DNA from: an uncultured bacterium
Lineage (GTDB): Bacteria; Verrucomicrobiota; Kiritimatiellia; RFP12; UBA1067
Direction of reading: 5' to 3'
Assembly (NCBI GenBank): GCA_902770045.1
Contig: CACXRO010000003.1
Location: 1-53,566, forward strand
Length of the DNA stretch: 53,566 nt
A program made the translations under genes and the position numbers. Positions 25,441 to 39,200 of the stretch are shown here, in pieces. The notes under the pieces are model-generated. The model saw only the letters and a program-made list of their open reading frames with translations, did no database searches and was not told the origin of the DNA. Within the stretch, counting starts at the first letter, position 1. Every line of letters starts with the position of its first letter.

Positions 25441-27260
25441 TGCGCGACGGACACGTAAGGGTTCTGCCGCTCCACGTGGCGAACAAGATCGCCGCCGGCG
25501 AGGTGGTGGAGCGCCCGGCGAGCGTCGTCAAGGAGCTCGTCGAGAACTCCATCGACGCCGGCGCGAAGTCGATCCGCATCGCCATCTCCCAGGGCGGGCG
25601 CAAGCTCGTGTCGGTGCAGGACGACGGCTGCGGCATGACCCGCGACGACGCCGTCCTCTCGCTTGAGCGCCAGGCCACCTCGAAGATCCTCGACGCCGAG
25701 GACATCGAGCGCATCGACACCCTCGGCTTCCGCGGCGAGGCGATTCCCTCGATCGCCTCCGTCTCGCGCTTCACGCTGACCACCCGCCGCCGCGACTCCG
25801 ACGAAGGCACCATGCTCCAGGTGAACGCCGGCACCCTCGCCGAGGTGCGCCCCGCCGGCTCCCCGCCCGGCACGCTCGTCGAGGTGCGCGACCTCTTCTG
25901 CAACATCCCCGCGCGGCGCAAGTTCCTGCGCTCCTACGCGACCGAGGAAAGCCACGTCCGCCAGATCTACACCGTCCACGCCCTCGCCCACCCCGAGATA
26001 GCCTTCTCGCTCACGGTGGACGGACGCGAGGCCGGGCGGCTGCCGCCCGCCGCGAACACCGCCGATCGCGTGCGCGACCTCTTCGGCCACGAGTTCACCG
26101 AGTCGATGCTGCCGATCCCGGAGCCGCCTGGCGAGGAGACGGGGCGCGGCGGCGCAGTCAGGGTGTCGGGGTTCGTCGAGCGTCCCAACCTCGCCTGCCC
26201 GACGCGGCGCGAGCAGTACGTCTTTGTGAACGGTCGTCCCGCCAGCGCGCCATCGGTAGCCTACGCGATCCGCGAGGCGTATCCGCGCCGCCAGGGCGAC
26301 GCCAGGCCTGCGGTAATCCTCTTCATCGAACTCGACCCAGGGCAGGTCGACGTCAACGTCCACCCCACCAAGCGCGAAGTTCGCTTCCGGGACAACGTGG
26401 CGGTCAAGGCCGCCGTCACCGCCGCGATCGGACGCGCCATCGGAATCGCCGCGGAACCAGCGATGGCGGCGGCAATGGGACAGCCGACAATCGACAACCG
26501 ACAGCCGGCGGAAATCCGTGCACAGATTTCGCCGACCCCTTCTGCGCCGGTCTCGCCAATCCCCCCAGTCTCGCCAGTCCAGCCACATTCAGCACCAACC
26601 CCGCCCTACCAGTCCGTCCCCGCCGCGACGCCGGCGCCCGCGCCGGTCGAGGCGGAGCTCAAGGTGTCGGTCGACGGCGAGAAGTCGAAGCCGTGGCGGT
26701 GGTTCAAGTTCCTCGCCCAGCCGGAAAGCGGCTACCTGCTCATCGAGACCGACGCTGGCATCGTGACCATCAACCCCGTCGCCGCGCGCGAGCGCATCGT
26801 CTACGAGCGGCTGAAGGACGTTAAGACGCCGTCCCAGCCGCTGCTCATCCCTGAGACGGTGCGTCTCTCGCCGGTCGACTACTCGCGGCTCGCCGCGGCG
26901 ATGGACGCGCTGACCGCGATGGGGTTCGCGCTGGAGCCGTTCGGGCAGAACACCTTCAAGATCGACGCCATCCCGCAGATCGCCTCGTCGCTCTCGGCGG
27001 CGGACCTGCTCGCCACGATCTCGCGCGACCTTTCCGAACCGGGACAGCGCCGCGGCGGCGAGCGCTGGCGCGAAGAGCTGATCGCGAAGTCGGTCGCGCG
27101 CTCGTTCGCGGGCGCGCCGATCCGCTTCACGCCCGAGGCGGCGACGAAGCTCGTCGAGGAGCTCTGCTCCTGCCGGATGCCGTACGTATGCCCGCGGGGG
27201 AAGCCGGTGATGATCTTCACCTCCACCCGCGAGCTCGACCGCAAGTTCGACCGCGCCTAA
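25440..27260 (+). CDS. mutL: DNA mismatch repair protein MutL
   Basis: 606 residues; the start shares one base with the ftsZ stop (TGATG). The GHKL ATPase half is clear: IAAGEVVERPASVVKELVEN, SIDAGA, DDGCGM, TLGFRGEAIPSIASV, and the S5 domain with VFVNGRPA and VDVNVHPTKREVRFRD. The linker (about 340-400) is Pro/Ala-rich, encoded partly by 9-bp repeats. In the C-terminal half the endonuclease motif DQHAxxE appears as NPVAARER, so the metal-binding Asp and His are lost, while YVCPRGKP resembles the CPHGRP motif. It may therefore lack nicking activity, like E. coli MutL. No mutS is in the window. Its stop is 3 nt from the convergent giant gene stop. Confidence 0.92.
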   Translation: MRDGHVRVLPLHVANKIAAGEVVERPASVVKELVENSIDAGAKSIRIAISQGGRKLVSVQDDGCGMTRDDAVLSLERQATSKILDAEDIERIDTLGFRGEAIPSIASVSRFTLTTRRRDSDEGTMLQVNAGTLAEVRPAGSPPGTLVEVRDLFCNIPARRKFLRSYATEESHVRQIYTVHALAHPEIAFSLTVDGREAGRLPPAANTADRVRDLFGHEFTESMLPIPEPPGEETGRGGAVRVSGFVERPNLACPTRREQYVFVNGRPASAPSVAYAIREAYPRRQGDARPAVILFIELDPGQVDVNVHPTKREVRFRDNVAVKAAVTAAIGRAIGIAAEPAMAAAMGQPTIDNRQPAEIRAQISPTPSAPVSPIPPVSPVQPHSAPTPPYQSVPAATPAPAPVEAELKVSVDGEKSKPWRWFKFLAQPESGYLLIETDAGIVTINPVAARERIVYERLKDVKTPSQPLLIPETVRLSPVDYSRLAAAMDALTAMGFALEPFGQNTFKIDAIPQIASSLSAADLLATISRDLSEPGQRRGGERWREELIAKSVARSFAGAPIRFTPEAATKLVEELCSCRMPYVCPRGKPVMIFTSTRELDRKFDRA

Positions 27261-27263
27261 CGC

Positions 27264-30200
27264 CTACCTCAGGATGAACAGATTGCCGGGATGCGGAGTC
27301 ATCGACGCCCAGGGCGTGTTGCCGTATGCGCCGAGGTTGACGCGGCGGCCGGGGAAGCCCACTCCGGCGCGGTTCGGCTCCTTCGAGTAGTCCGCCGCCG
27401 GGTCGCCCGCGTCGATCGCCGGCGAGGGCGCGCCGGAGGTGCTGCACCACTCGCCCGTGCGCTCGTCGTACCAGCCCGCGCGGCTCCTGAGGTGCAGGTT
27501 GAATGCCTCCAGCCTCGCCAGCGTCGCCGCGTTGTTGGTGAAGCGCAGCGAGTTGCGTCCGAGCGAGAGCCGTGCGCCCGAGACGGTGCACGAAGGCAGG
27601 CACGCCAGCAGGTCGTCCATCGTCGTCACCAGCAGCGGGTCGGCGACATAGAGGTTGTTCGTCGTGATTATCCCGCCAGTGACGGCGCGGATGTTGTTCG
27701 TCCCCAGATCGTCGAACATCGAGTAGGAGACGTGGCACTGCGCGCCGAGCGGATCGTCCTGCTCGTACTTCACGAAGATGTCAGCCGGGCACCGGTTCTC
27801 GGAGCTGAGCATGTTCGCGTGGAAGATCGAGTTCGAGATGTTCACGATTCCCCGCTGCACGTAGATGGCTGCCGGGCAGCCGTAGGATGCCGCGGGGTTG
27901 TACGCAAAGGTGCAGTGGTCGATCGTGATCTCGGGCCTCTCCTCGAAGTTGCCCGTCACGTAGATGATGCCGCCCGCCGAGCACACGCTGCCGGCGCCGA
28001 CGCCGTACGAGTCGTCGTTTGCGTTGATGTTGCCCGCGAACACGCAGTTGCGGAACACGGAGCCGCCGGTGCCGGTCTGGAGCGAGATGAACCCGCCGAC
28101 GCCGCTTACGAAGTCGCTGTTCGCCACGAAGCGCGTGTTGACGACGTTCAGACGGCAGCCGGTCGCCTCGAAGAGGGCGGCCTTGGCGTTGCTGAGAGCC
28201 TGCACCCGGGCGAATCCAGTGCCGTTGTCCACGAAGAGGCAGCCTTCGATGGTGACGCTCGCGAAGTTCGCGAAGTACGCCGTCTTCGAGCCGGACTGAC
28301 CGTACTGGTAGCCGGCGCCGTAGTTAAACCGGTTGTTGCGGAACACGCAGTTGGTGAACGCGAGATTGGCAGTCTTCCCGGACGAGCCCGTGAAGTAGCC
28401 GCCTGCGCCAGAGGAGTTGGAGCGGCCGTCCACGAACTCGCACTCGCTGAACGTGAGGTCGCCGGCTCCGCCGTTGCGGGTGAAGCTCCTCGTCTGGCCC
28501 TTGCTGAAGATTATGCGCTCGATGTACACGCTCTGCGAGTTGGCCAGATTCAGGTTTTCGGAAAGGTAGTTCGCCGTCAGGAGCGACTTCGCCCCTTCCC
28601 TGCGCTCGTCCGCCGAATCCTCGGTGGCGTCGAAACCGCCGCGGATCACGACCGGGAATCCGAAGTTGAACGACTCCGAAGCACCGGCCACGAGGTTGGT
28701 ACCCGCGAACCAGAGCTCGTTCCTCCCGGCGGTCAGGAGCCGCATGCCCTCGTGGAGCGAGGTCGCCGCGTCGGCCCAGCTCGAGCCGTCGCCAGCGCCG
28801 AACGCGCCCTCGCGCACGTGCACCACCTTGTCCGGATCGCCGCCGTGTCCGTACCACGGAGGCAGCACGCCTTCCGCCATGGTCGCCTGCGAGTTCGCGG
28901 CGTCGTCCATCCCGTTGGCCACCAGCACGACCCTGGCCGTCAGCAGCGTCCCCGGCTCGTACACGAGCGGCACGAGCAGGGTGACGGTCTGGCCGAGCAC
29001 GAGGTTGCCCATCGTGTCGGAGACGTAGTCCCACGTCTGTCCGCCGTCGGAGGAGAGGAATATGGTCGCGCTGGCGATGAAGGTGCCCTCGCCGCCCACG
29101 GTGAACTCAACCTGCGGCTGCGTGAACTCGGTCGGGAACGTGATCAGCACGTTGCCGTCGACCTCGGCGTGGCCGGACGCGGACTTCGACGCCCACCTGG
29201 TGCCGCCGTAGGCGCCCTGGTTGATGGCGAGGTTCTCCGGCGCGACATACTCGTCGCGGAGAGGGTCGAAGGGATCGCCGGTGTCGATCGCCGGCGAGAG
29301 GACGCCCGCCTCGGCCTCGTGCTCTTCGCCGTCGTTGGTGAAGTAGCCGGACTCGGAGAGAACGTGGGCGTCGACGTTCTGCATCATCCAGTCTGGCTTG
29401 CTGGACGGATTGAAGTACATGATCTTCTGCACCGAGCCGTCGAAGTTGTAGACGAGGTTGGTGATCGACGCGATCGGAGTGACGAAGAGCGGGTCTCCGT
29501 AGATCACCCCCGACCCGAGCTCGAGCGTACCGCCGGCCTCGGCTGTCGTCGCGACATCGGTCGGACGCAGCGCGCCGCTCTCGGAGAGCAGCGTGTAGGT
29601 GACGCTGCACGAGCTGCCGCTGCGGACGTTGATGTCGACCGCCTTGTCGGACGCGTTCGCGCCGATCATGTTGCCGCCGAACACGCAGTTCTTGACGCTC
29701 GCCGAGCCCGTCACGACCGTCAGGCCCGCCGCGCAGTACTTGCCGTCGCAGAGGTTGTAGGCAAAGGTGCTGTTCTCGATCTCCACCGTGCCGGCGGCGC
29801 TGTCGAGGGACACGACCAGCGCACCGCCCTGCTTGGTGACGGGCGAACCGGTGGCAGACCAGTTCTGGGTGTCCTGGTTGGCGGCGAACAGGCAGTTTCT
29901 CACCGTCGAGCCGCTGGCCGCGCCGGCGAGGACAACGGTGCCACCGCCGTAATAGGTGTTGTTGTAGTAGCTATGGATTACGCGGTTGCCGCAGAAGCGC
30001 GAGTAGCTGAGGTGCGTCGGCACGACAGAGTAGATCGCGCAGCCGGAGTATGACCCCGCCCTCGGGTTGCCGGAATGGTTCGTCGAGGGGGTGACGGAAG
30101 GATAGCCGTTCCCGTAGAAGCGGCAGTCGACGACCGTCAAGGACGCGCCCGAGTTGATCCAGATGCCGGAACCGCTGCCCTGGCCGACCGACGAGTCGGT

Positions 30201-33200
30201 GCTCTCGTTGATGAGCATGTTGCCCATGAAGAACGAGTTGGTGACGAATATCCGCGCGCCCGCCGCCGACGAGACCCGCATGCCCTTGCCGTTGGCGTCG
30301 CCGTAGGTGCCGTGCTGGCCGTTGGTGAGGAAGGTGCAGCTGATTACGGAGAGGTCGCCGCCGCCGGTCTTGGCGAGACCGCGGTCGTAGGCGTTGTAGA
30401 GGACGAGCCGGTCCACCTCGGCGGCGATGCCCGCGCCGTTGTTGATGACCATCGGGTTGTAGGAGTTGTTGCCGTCGATGACCGAAACCGTGTTCGCGGG
30501 ACGCTCCTCCGGCGTGTTCTCGACCGCCGCGAAACCGCCGCGGACGGCGATGCTGCGCGAGGGGGTGACGGTGAACGAGCGGTTAAGGAGACGCCAGTCG
30601 CCGGAGATCCAGATCTCCTTGGTGGTAGCGTCGACCGCCGCAATGGCCGAGTCGATGTCGGTGAACGCGTCGCGCCAGCACGAGCCGTCGTTCGCGCCGG
30701 GAGCGCCGGCCCAGACGTGGATCACGCCCTCGCCGCCGCCCTTGCCCCACCACGCCGGCATCTCGCCGGTCACGGTGACGGTGGTGTCGTTGGTGAGCAC
30801 ATGTTCGCCCGAGGTGACGAGCACGCGCACGTAGAGCGTGCTGCCGCTGACGTACGGCTCCACACCCTGGAGATACGTGAAGTGCTCGCCGCCGCGGATT
30901 GGCAGGGCGGGCGACTCGAAGGACGCGGAGTCGAAGCCGTTCGTCCCGCAGAACACCTTCACCGTGGCGGTGTAGTCGAGCGCGGCGGCCTTGAGGTCGA
31001 AATCGACCTGCGGGAACGAGGTGTCGTCGGGGAAGGTGACGGTTACGAGGTCGTCCACGATCTCCGGCTCCACGCTGTAGGTGCGCGAGGCCTCGACTGT
31101 GTTGCCGTAGGCGCCGAGGTTGATGAAGCTGCCGTTGGGCATCGGCTCGTTCGCGAAGTCGTCCGTCGGGTCGCCGGCGTCGATGGCGGGCGAGACGACG
31201 TCGCCGCCGGTGTGGAAGACGCCGTCGTTGTCCACATAGCCCGCCGCGGAGACGAGGTGCACGTCGCAAGTCGCCGCGACGCTCTCCACGCCGGCGGCGT
31301 AGGCGGCGTAGAAATTAGACGGGTTCCTGAGCGTCAGTTCGGGGAACGAAGTCACGAAGCACGGATTGACGTTGGTGATGCAGGAAGGCGCGATGACAAT
31401 CGAACCGCTGCCGCCGATGGCCGTCTCGAGATCGCAGTCGAACATCGAGTAGTCGATGTTGAGCGAGCCGGCGGAGCCGATCTTGAAGTAGCGGCCGATG
31501 CCGGCGACCGTCCCCGGGCCCAGCTGTCCGCCGGAGAAGACGCAGTTGTGGACGTTGGCTATGCCCTTGTTGACGGAGACGTCGGCCGGGAAGGAATATC
31601 CAGCCGAGAGGTTCCAGGCGAAGGTGCAGTTCTCGATGGACATCTCGCGGATGGCCTCGGCGAAGTTGACCACGATCGAGCCGCCGAGCGTACCCGCCTT
31701 GGACGCCGTCGCGGTCCTGGTGACGCACTCGTTGGCGACGAACGCGCAGTTGCGGATGACGCTGCCGTCGCAGGCGTTGGCCAGGTAGATGAGGCCGCCG
31801 TAGGTCGCCGTGCCGTCGGTGCCGGAGCTGGAGCGGTTGCCGGCAAAGCGGCAGCCGGTCACCGTAACCGGAGTGGCGTCGGCGTAGATGCACGTGCCCG
31901 CCGGCCGCACAGCTGTGTTGGCCGAGCTGGAGAGCGAGAACGGGGCGCCGTTGGTGATGAAGAGGGAGTCCTCCACCGTCAACGACGCGGCGTTGTTGAT
32001 GTAGATGCACGCGCCGTCGAGCTGCCCGTTGCCATGGAAACGGCGGCCGTTGCCCTCGAACCGGCAGCGCCGGACGGTAAGGCTTCTGGTCGGGTACTTG
32101 CTGTTGCTGGCGCGGATGAACCTGATTGCGCAGCCGGCGAGGCCGGTGTTGTTGGTGGCGCCGTTGCAGACGAACTCGCAGTCCTCCACGACGAGACCGC
32201 CATTGCACTCAGGCCGGTTGATGCCGTAGCCGTAGCCGTTCTTGAACCTCAGGCGCTCTAATGTCAAAGTGCTCAAGTTGGCGGGCCGCAGGCAGTTGTA
32301 CCGCATCTGTCCGTCGATGGTCGACACCGTGTCCGCAGGACGGTCTTCGAGCGAGTCCTCGGCGCCGGTAAATCCGCCGCGGACCGTGGTGGCGACGTTG
32401 CAGTAGAAGTACGTGGGCTGCTTGGTGTGGACGATGTCGCCGGCGACCCAGATCTCGTTCCGCTCGGAAGTGAGCTTCTGATATGCGCTTTCAAGATCGG
32501 GGAACGCGTCCGCCCAGCTTGTTCCGGCAGGATTGTGCGCGGTCGATCCGCCGCGGACATGGACCACCTTGGCGGGGTCGCCGCCGTGGCCGTACCAGAC
32601 CGGAACCTCGCCCGCGACCTGGGCGGTGGTGGTGTAGACCACGTCCGCGTTTCCGGGCGTGGAGATCGTGACCTTCACGTAGAGCGTGTCGCCGGGAGTG
32701 AACATGTAGCCGCTCAGCGCGTTTACGACGTCGCCCGGCTGCAGGCCGATGAAATCGCGCGACCACTGGTACGATTCTCCCGCCGCCGCGGCGGAACCGG
32801 TTCCGGCGGACACCGTGACCTTCGCGTTGTAGGGCGTTCCGTCGCCGCCGAGGACGAACGACACCTCCGGGGCAGGCTCGTCGCCAGGGAAGGACACGTC
32901 GATGTCGCCGTCGACGGACGGCACTCCGGACAGGGAGGTCGCCGCCTCAGCCGTCGTCCCGTAGAAGCCGAGGTTGGCGATGCCGCCGTTCGGCTGCGGC
33001 TCGTCGCCGACCGGCCACGAGGCAATCGAGCCGTCGATCGCGGGAGAGTACTTGGCCGCATCGGTTGCAACATGGACGTCGAACGACGCGATGGCAAGCC
33101 GCTTGGATGCCGTGTACGAGTAGAAGAAGTTGGCGGCCGTTGTATTGGAACGCGGTATGGCGAACTGGCTCGGATTGTTCATGTATGTCGCCACGGTTTC

Positions 33201-36200
33201 CGGACGGGTGACGAAGTTCGGGTCGCCCACGACGATGTGGTCGCCAAGGACCATCCTGCCGCCGGAATAGGAGTTGATGTAGTCCTTGCCCAGTCCTCCG
33301 AACAGCGTGTAGTCGATGTCCGCGCTGCCGTTGCTGTGCAGGTAGACGTCGGCCGCCGCGGTGTTGTCGCTCGAGATGGAGTTGCCCCAGAAGATCGAGT
33401 TGCGCACCTTGGCCGAACCCCGGTAGATGTACAGTCCGGCCGGAGCGGGATACTGCATGCCGCCGTCGTACTTGTCCATCGACCCTTCGATGTTGTAGGC
33501 GAACGTGCAGTGGTCGAGATCGACCGTGTCCGTCTTGGATGAAAGGTTGACATAGAGCGCGCCGGAGAGGCCGCCGTTGCCGAAGGCGTTGTACCAGTTG
33601 TTGCCGTTCGCGAGCCACAGGCAGTTCGTGAACGCCGACCCGCCGCTCGCATTCACGAGGCTCACCGTGCCGCCGTTGGCGGGATGCTTGATCGAGTTCG
33701 CCACGAACTTCGTGTTCCGGGCGGTCACCGGCGCGGAAGTCACGTAGATCGCACTGCCTTGCGCAGAACGATAGCTCCCTCCCCAGCCGTTGGTCACGAA
33801 GGTGCAATTGTCGATGAAGACCCGCTTGAAAGTTGAAATGTATCCGCCAAAGCCCGATCCCGGGTCAAGGATGTACGAATTCGCGTTTTCTCCATTGCCG
33901 GAGATTTCGCAGCCATCAAAGGTTGCGGTGGCCAGGGAGGTTCCGGTCAGGTTGAACCCGCGGCCGGTCGATGCCGCGCCGACACCCCAGGTGTTGTTGA
34001 AGAAGCGGCAGTTCTTGAACTTGATGGACGAGCCACCGGTCTTCACGAAACCATGCGACATGAACCTCCCGAACCCGATCCGCTCGTAGGTGCTGGTCTG
34101 ACCGGCGAGGGGCGAAGAGTCGGTCAGCGCCTGGGCGACGGCGCTCGCCTTCGACGGGATGCCCTGGCCGTCGAACACCGTCTCGGGATTGGAGGGGTCG
34201 AGGGCGGCGGGGTCGGAGTCGTCGCCGAGGAAACCGCCGCGAACGGCGCAGGGGCGCGAGAGCGTGAGCGCGGCAGAAATCGGATAGTTGCCGGCCTTGA
34301 ACCAGACCTCCGCCCAGCCGTTGGCCTGGAAGGCGTTCTGCGCCGCGGTCAGCGCCGCCTGCGGCGCCTTCGCGTTGGCCCAGGAAGAGCCGTCGGCGAG
34401 ACCCGCCGCGGTGAAGTCGGCGAAAATCACCTGGGCGATGGTGAACGACCTGGTGGTCGTCAGTCCTTCCGCCGGCGAACCGGCGATGCCGCTGACAATC
34501 GCCGCGCCCTGCCCGGGCGAGGTGTTGTTCACGTAGGCGACAGTGTAGTCGACGTCCTTCACGAGGACCGTGTCGCCGAGGGTGACCGTAACTTCCGGCT
34601 CCACCGGCGAGCCGAGATAGGGCGCGGAATCGTCCAGCTCGACCTTGAACGCGGCGGCGCTGTGGTCGCCGGGGATGATGGAGAGGATGATCGTGCCGTC
34701 GCCGCCCTTGCCGCCGTAGTAGGCGTTGCCGTTGCCGCCGCCGCCGCCGCCGGAGCCGGTGCCGTCCACGCCGGCGGTGCCGTTGGCGGAGCCAGTGCCG
34801 CCATTGCCGGCGTTGATGCCACCATGGCCGCCGCCCTTGCCGCCGCCGCCGCCGCCGGAGCCGTAGATCGTCGGCGTGCCGGAGATGGCGCAGAGCAGCC
34901 CCCTGCCGCCGTGGCGCGCTGTCTCAGAGCCGGCCGTGCTCTCGCCCTGGCCGCCCGCGCCGCCGCCGCCGGGAGCGTACAACTTGTAGGTGCTATGGTT
35001 GTAGCTGACGCCGCCCGGATAACCGCTCTTCAAATCGTAGTTCCAGCCGTCGATGTGCGCCGCGGTGTTGGCGTTGGCGCTTCCGCCCGAGGAGGCGATG
35101 CTGCCGCCGCTGGAAGGCGAAGTGGAGCTCCAGCCGCCGCCGCCGCCGCCGCCGAACGACTCGATGTCAAGGTCGCCGGCGGAGAGGATGGAGGAATCGC
35201 CCTTCGATCCTGCCCCGCCCGATGCGGAGGCGATCGCGCCGCCCGCGCCGACGGAAACGACAACCGACTCGCCCGCGGCGATGAACACCGGGCGATCCAC
35301 GAAGCGGACGGCACCGCCGCCACCGCCGCCGCCGCAGTAGGCGCCGCCCGCGCCGCCGCCGCCCACGACGAGCGCCTGCATGATCGTCATGTCGCTCTTG
35401 GCCGTCATGGTGTAGGAGCCGACCGGGAAGGAGTAGACCGTGCTGTTGCCGAGCGCGGACGGCGTCGGCAGCTCGACAGAGGAGACGAACAGGTCGTCCT
35501 CGTGCGAGAGCTCCAGCCCGCTCACGCTGATTTCAAGCGGTCCGTTCACCTTCACGGTCACCCGTGCGCCGCCGCCGGAGTAGACGGCGATGTCCGGAAG
35601 TCCCGTCCACCCGTCGATGGCGTAGCCGGCGGACGGCGTGTAGGCGACGTTCGCGGTGGAGCCCATCGGCAGCCACGCCCCGGTGCTCGAAGACGGAGCG
35701 GAGCCGTTCAGCGACACGAGGCCCGAGCCGTCGGCGACGGAAACCGAGTAGTACGCCTTCACCACGCCCTCGTCGTTGGTGTACCCTTCCGGCAGCGTCA
35801 GCTCCTCGCCGCAGAAGCGCGCGCGGTCGATGGCGCGGTTGTAGGCGAGTTCGGCGTCGGTGAGGACGCGCTTGTAGATTCTCACCGCGTAGAGGTCGAA
35901 TATCGCGTTGCGCTTGCCGAGCCAGGTGCCGATGTTCACCTGGTCGGTGGTCGGCATCGTCGAGTAGGCGGTGTTGGTGAGGCAGAAGCCTTCGTCGTTG
36001 AAGGCCACCATCGCGCCCGCGGCGTCGCGGACGATGGCGACGGAAGTGTCCTGGCCGAAGTAGCCCATCGTATCCTTGCGGATGCCGGCGTGCTGCAGGC
36101 TCATCGACGAGGTCGCCGCGTACTGCAGGCCGCCGAAAGCGCCGCGCTGGGCCTTGAGGTAGGTGGAGTCCTTGTCGCCCTGCATGGAAAGGAGCAGCTC

Positions 36201-39200
36201 GCGCACGTCGGCGCCGTTGCCGATGTGGATGTAGCCGGCGGTCCAGTTGAACTGCCGCGGACGGACGAACATCTCCACCGTCATCGACCTGTCCATCAGC
36301 GCGGCCTTGACGCCGTCGATGGTGTTGTACATGTACGACTTGCCGTCAAAGGCGATGGAGTTGACGCGCTTGTCGAGTTCGGCCGTGGCCTCCCAGCCTT
36401 CCGTGGTGCCGGCCGCTTCAAGCCCGTCCCAGGACGCAAGCATCCCGAGGGTAATGTAGGAAGAGGCGGGAATCGCCGCCGTCGCGGCGGCCGTCTCCAC
36501 CACTGCGTCGACCGGCGCGGCGGCGGTGAAGGCGATCCGCTTCGCGCCGTCGCTCTTCACCGCGTCGCCCGGGAGACCCGTCCAGTCCCTGAGCCCCCTG
36601 CCCGCGGCAGGCGCGTAGACGATCGTCACCGGCTCGCCCACCGCCACCCAGACGTTGGTCTCGCCGCCGCCGTTCACCGTCAGCGTGCCTTCTGGCGCGT
36701 AGACGTCGATCCGCACCTCGAGGACGTTGCGCGCGGAGTCGAAGCGGTAGCCGTCGGGCAGCGTCTCGGGCAGCGTCTCCGCCAGCGACGCGCCGTCGTA
36801 GCGGATCTTGTCCACCGCCGCGTTGAACGCCGCCTCGGTCGCGTCGAGCGGACGCGAGTAGATTCTCAGCACGTTGTAGGTGCCGAGGAAGCGGTCGGTC
36901 GCGTTGTTGTAGCGCGCGCCGAGGGCGGGGTAGTCGTTGTCGGTCGAGCAGTTGATGGTGACGGCTATGGTGGAGGCCTCCTCGCCTTTCGCGTAGAACG
37001 CCGCGGGCGCGGTCCCGGCCGAGTCGTAGGCGATCGAGTAGGTGTTGCGCACCGCCCCCATCGGCAACGGGCAGACGCCCGCGGCGATGCTGGTGCCGTT
37101 GCGTCCGCCGAAGTAGTGAGCCCCGGGGCTGGCATTCATATAGAGGAGACGGGACGAATAGCGGTTGTTGACCACCTGCACGAAGGCGTTGGTGCGGTAG
37201 GGCGTGACGCTCGCCTCGATGGTGTTCCAGTCCGGCAGCAGGTTGGCCATGTGGACCGGGTGGGCGTTGTTTACGCAGCCCCACACCTCGAGCGCGTCAT
37301 TGCGGAACGCGGCGCGCCCGCGCACGAGCGTCCACGGATACTGCTGGCGTCCGGTGAGGTCGTACCAGGACGTGGAGATGTCGTTGTGAACGCCGGGCGC
37401 GACGTTCTCCTTCGCGTCCCAGAGCCCGATCAGCCCCTTCGAGACGTAGGCGAGCGCGGGCAGCTCCTGCTCGGCGTAGACCGAAATCGCGGCCGGCGCG
37501 GCGGCGGTGAAGGTGGCGGTGCGTCCGTCCGCCGACTTCGTCGCCTTGAGCGGCAGCCCCACCCAGCGCACCTTCGAGCCCGCCGCCGGCGTGAAGGCGA
37601 CCGCGACCTCGGCGCCCACCTTGAACCAGGTGCCGTTCGCGACCGAGGCGGAGCCGCCCTTGGCGGTGATGTCGTACCTGACCTCGAGGCAGTGCTCGGA
37701 GCCGTTCCAGCGGTAGCCGTCGGGCAGGGTCAGGTTGGCGAGCATCGTCTCGGCGTCCGCCCCGAAGTAGCGGATCTGGTCGAGCGCGGCGTTGAAGGCC
37801 ACTTCCACCGGCTCGAGCGGACGCGAGTAGAAGCGGATCGCGTAGAACGAGCCCCCGACCTGGTTGTCGTTGTTGTCGTACCTCGAGCCGAGAGCGGGAT
37901 AGCTGCCCACGCTCCAGTTGGAGCAAGGCGAGCGGCCGATCGGCACAATGGTGCCGTTCACGAAGTAGTCGATGAGCCCGTTGAGCCGCGAAGCGGTGGA
38001 ATCGCGGTAGACTGCCGTGAGCGTGTTGGCGTTGCCGGGCCTTACGAGCTGCGACTCGCCGTAGTCGCACGCACGCTCGGCATTGTAGCGCTGGGCGCCG
38101 AAGCCGCCGATGTCCGTGCGCGCGATGAGGATGCGCTGGTAGTCGTCGGCGTTGGAGAAGAGCTGGGTGCCGGAATCGATCCTGGCGCAGAACTCGGCGG
38201 TGAGGTAGCTGGGGATCATCTGTTCGGTGTAGGCGGAGTCCTTGCTCGCGCCGAGGACCAGGCAGTTGGCGCCCCAGGAGCCGGAGTTGCGGCGCGTCCA
38301 CTTGCGGCCGGAGCCGGTGAGGTCGACCCAGGCGGTGGAGCTGCTCGATTCGTGGAGCCCGGTGCCGGCGTTGTCGATGCCGTCGAAGAGCGACAGGAGC
38401 CCCTTCTGCACGTAGGAGTAGGCGGTGATGTCGCTCACGTTCGCCGCGGTCGTGGAGCGCGCCACGATGAACGTCGGCGCGCCGGCGGTGAAGCTGACGA
38501 CGCCCTGGTTCGGCGTGTTCGGGTAGGAGTAGGCGCTCGGCATGTTGGTCCAGCCGAGGAAGCCGTCGCCGCTGTACGCAAGCGACACCGCCGCGCCGAC
38601 ATCAAACCAGGCCGAGACGAACTTGACCGGCGTCGCGCCGTTCACCGAGACGAGCCCCTGCGCGCCGATGGCGCTCGCGTTGACGCGGACGCGCAGGACG
38701 TCGCGCGCGGAGTCGTACTCGTAGCCGTCGGGCAGGTCGGCCGGCAGCGCGAACTTAAAGGTCAGGTTCTCGTGGCGGATGCGGTCGAGCGCGCGGTTGA
38801 ACGCCCTTTCCTTCGCGGTCAGCAGGCGGTTGTACGCCCTGAGGAAGCGGATGTCGCCGCGCATCGCCTGGGTAGGAGTCGCGTCGCGTCCGCCGATGAT
38901 GAACGGATTGGCGGTGTTCTGCTGGGCGTTCTGGGCGCTCGCGTAGAACGAGGCGGTGTTGGAGTCGCGCCAGGCCTGGATGTACTTGACCTCGTCGGCG
39001 ATGGTGAAGTAGGCGAGCTCGTTGGCCTTGACCTTCGAGTCGAGCTTGATGTCGCCTGTGACGCTGCCGTTGCGCCGGTAGTGGCGAATCGCGCCGTCCG
39101 CGAAGGTCGTGCCGTTGTTGTGGCTTATGATCATGCCGTAGTTGGACGACTTGTAGTTGGAGAACACGACGCGGGTCGTGTCCAGCTCGGTCGGCTGGAA

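Noticed and set aside
26470..26590. Insertion in mutL disrupting the gene
   Set aside because: The repeat-rich stretch keeps the frame and corresponds to the naturally variable MutL linker.
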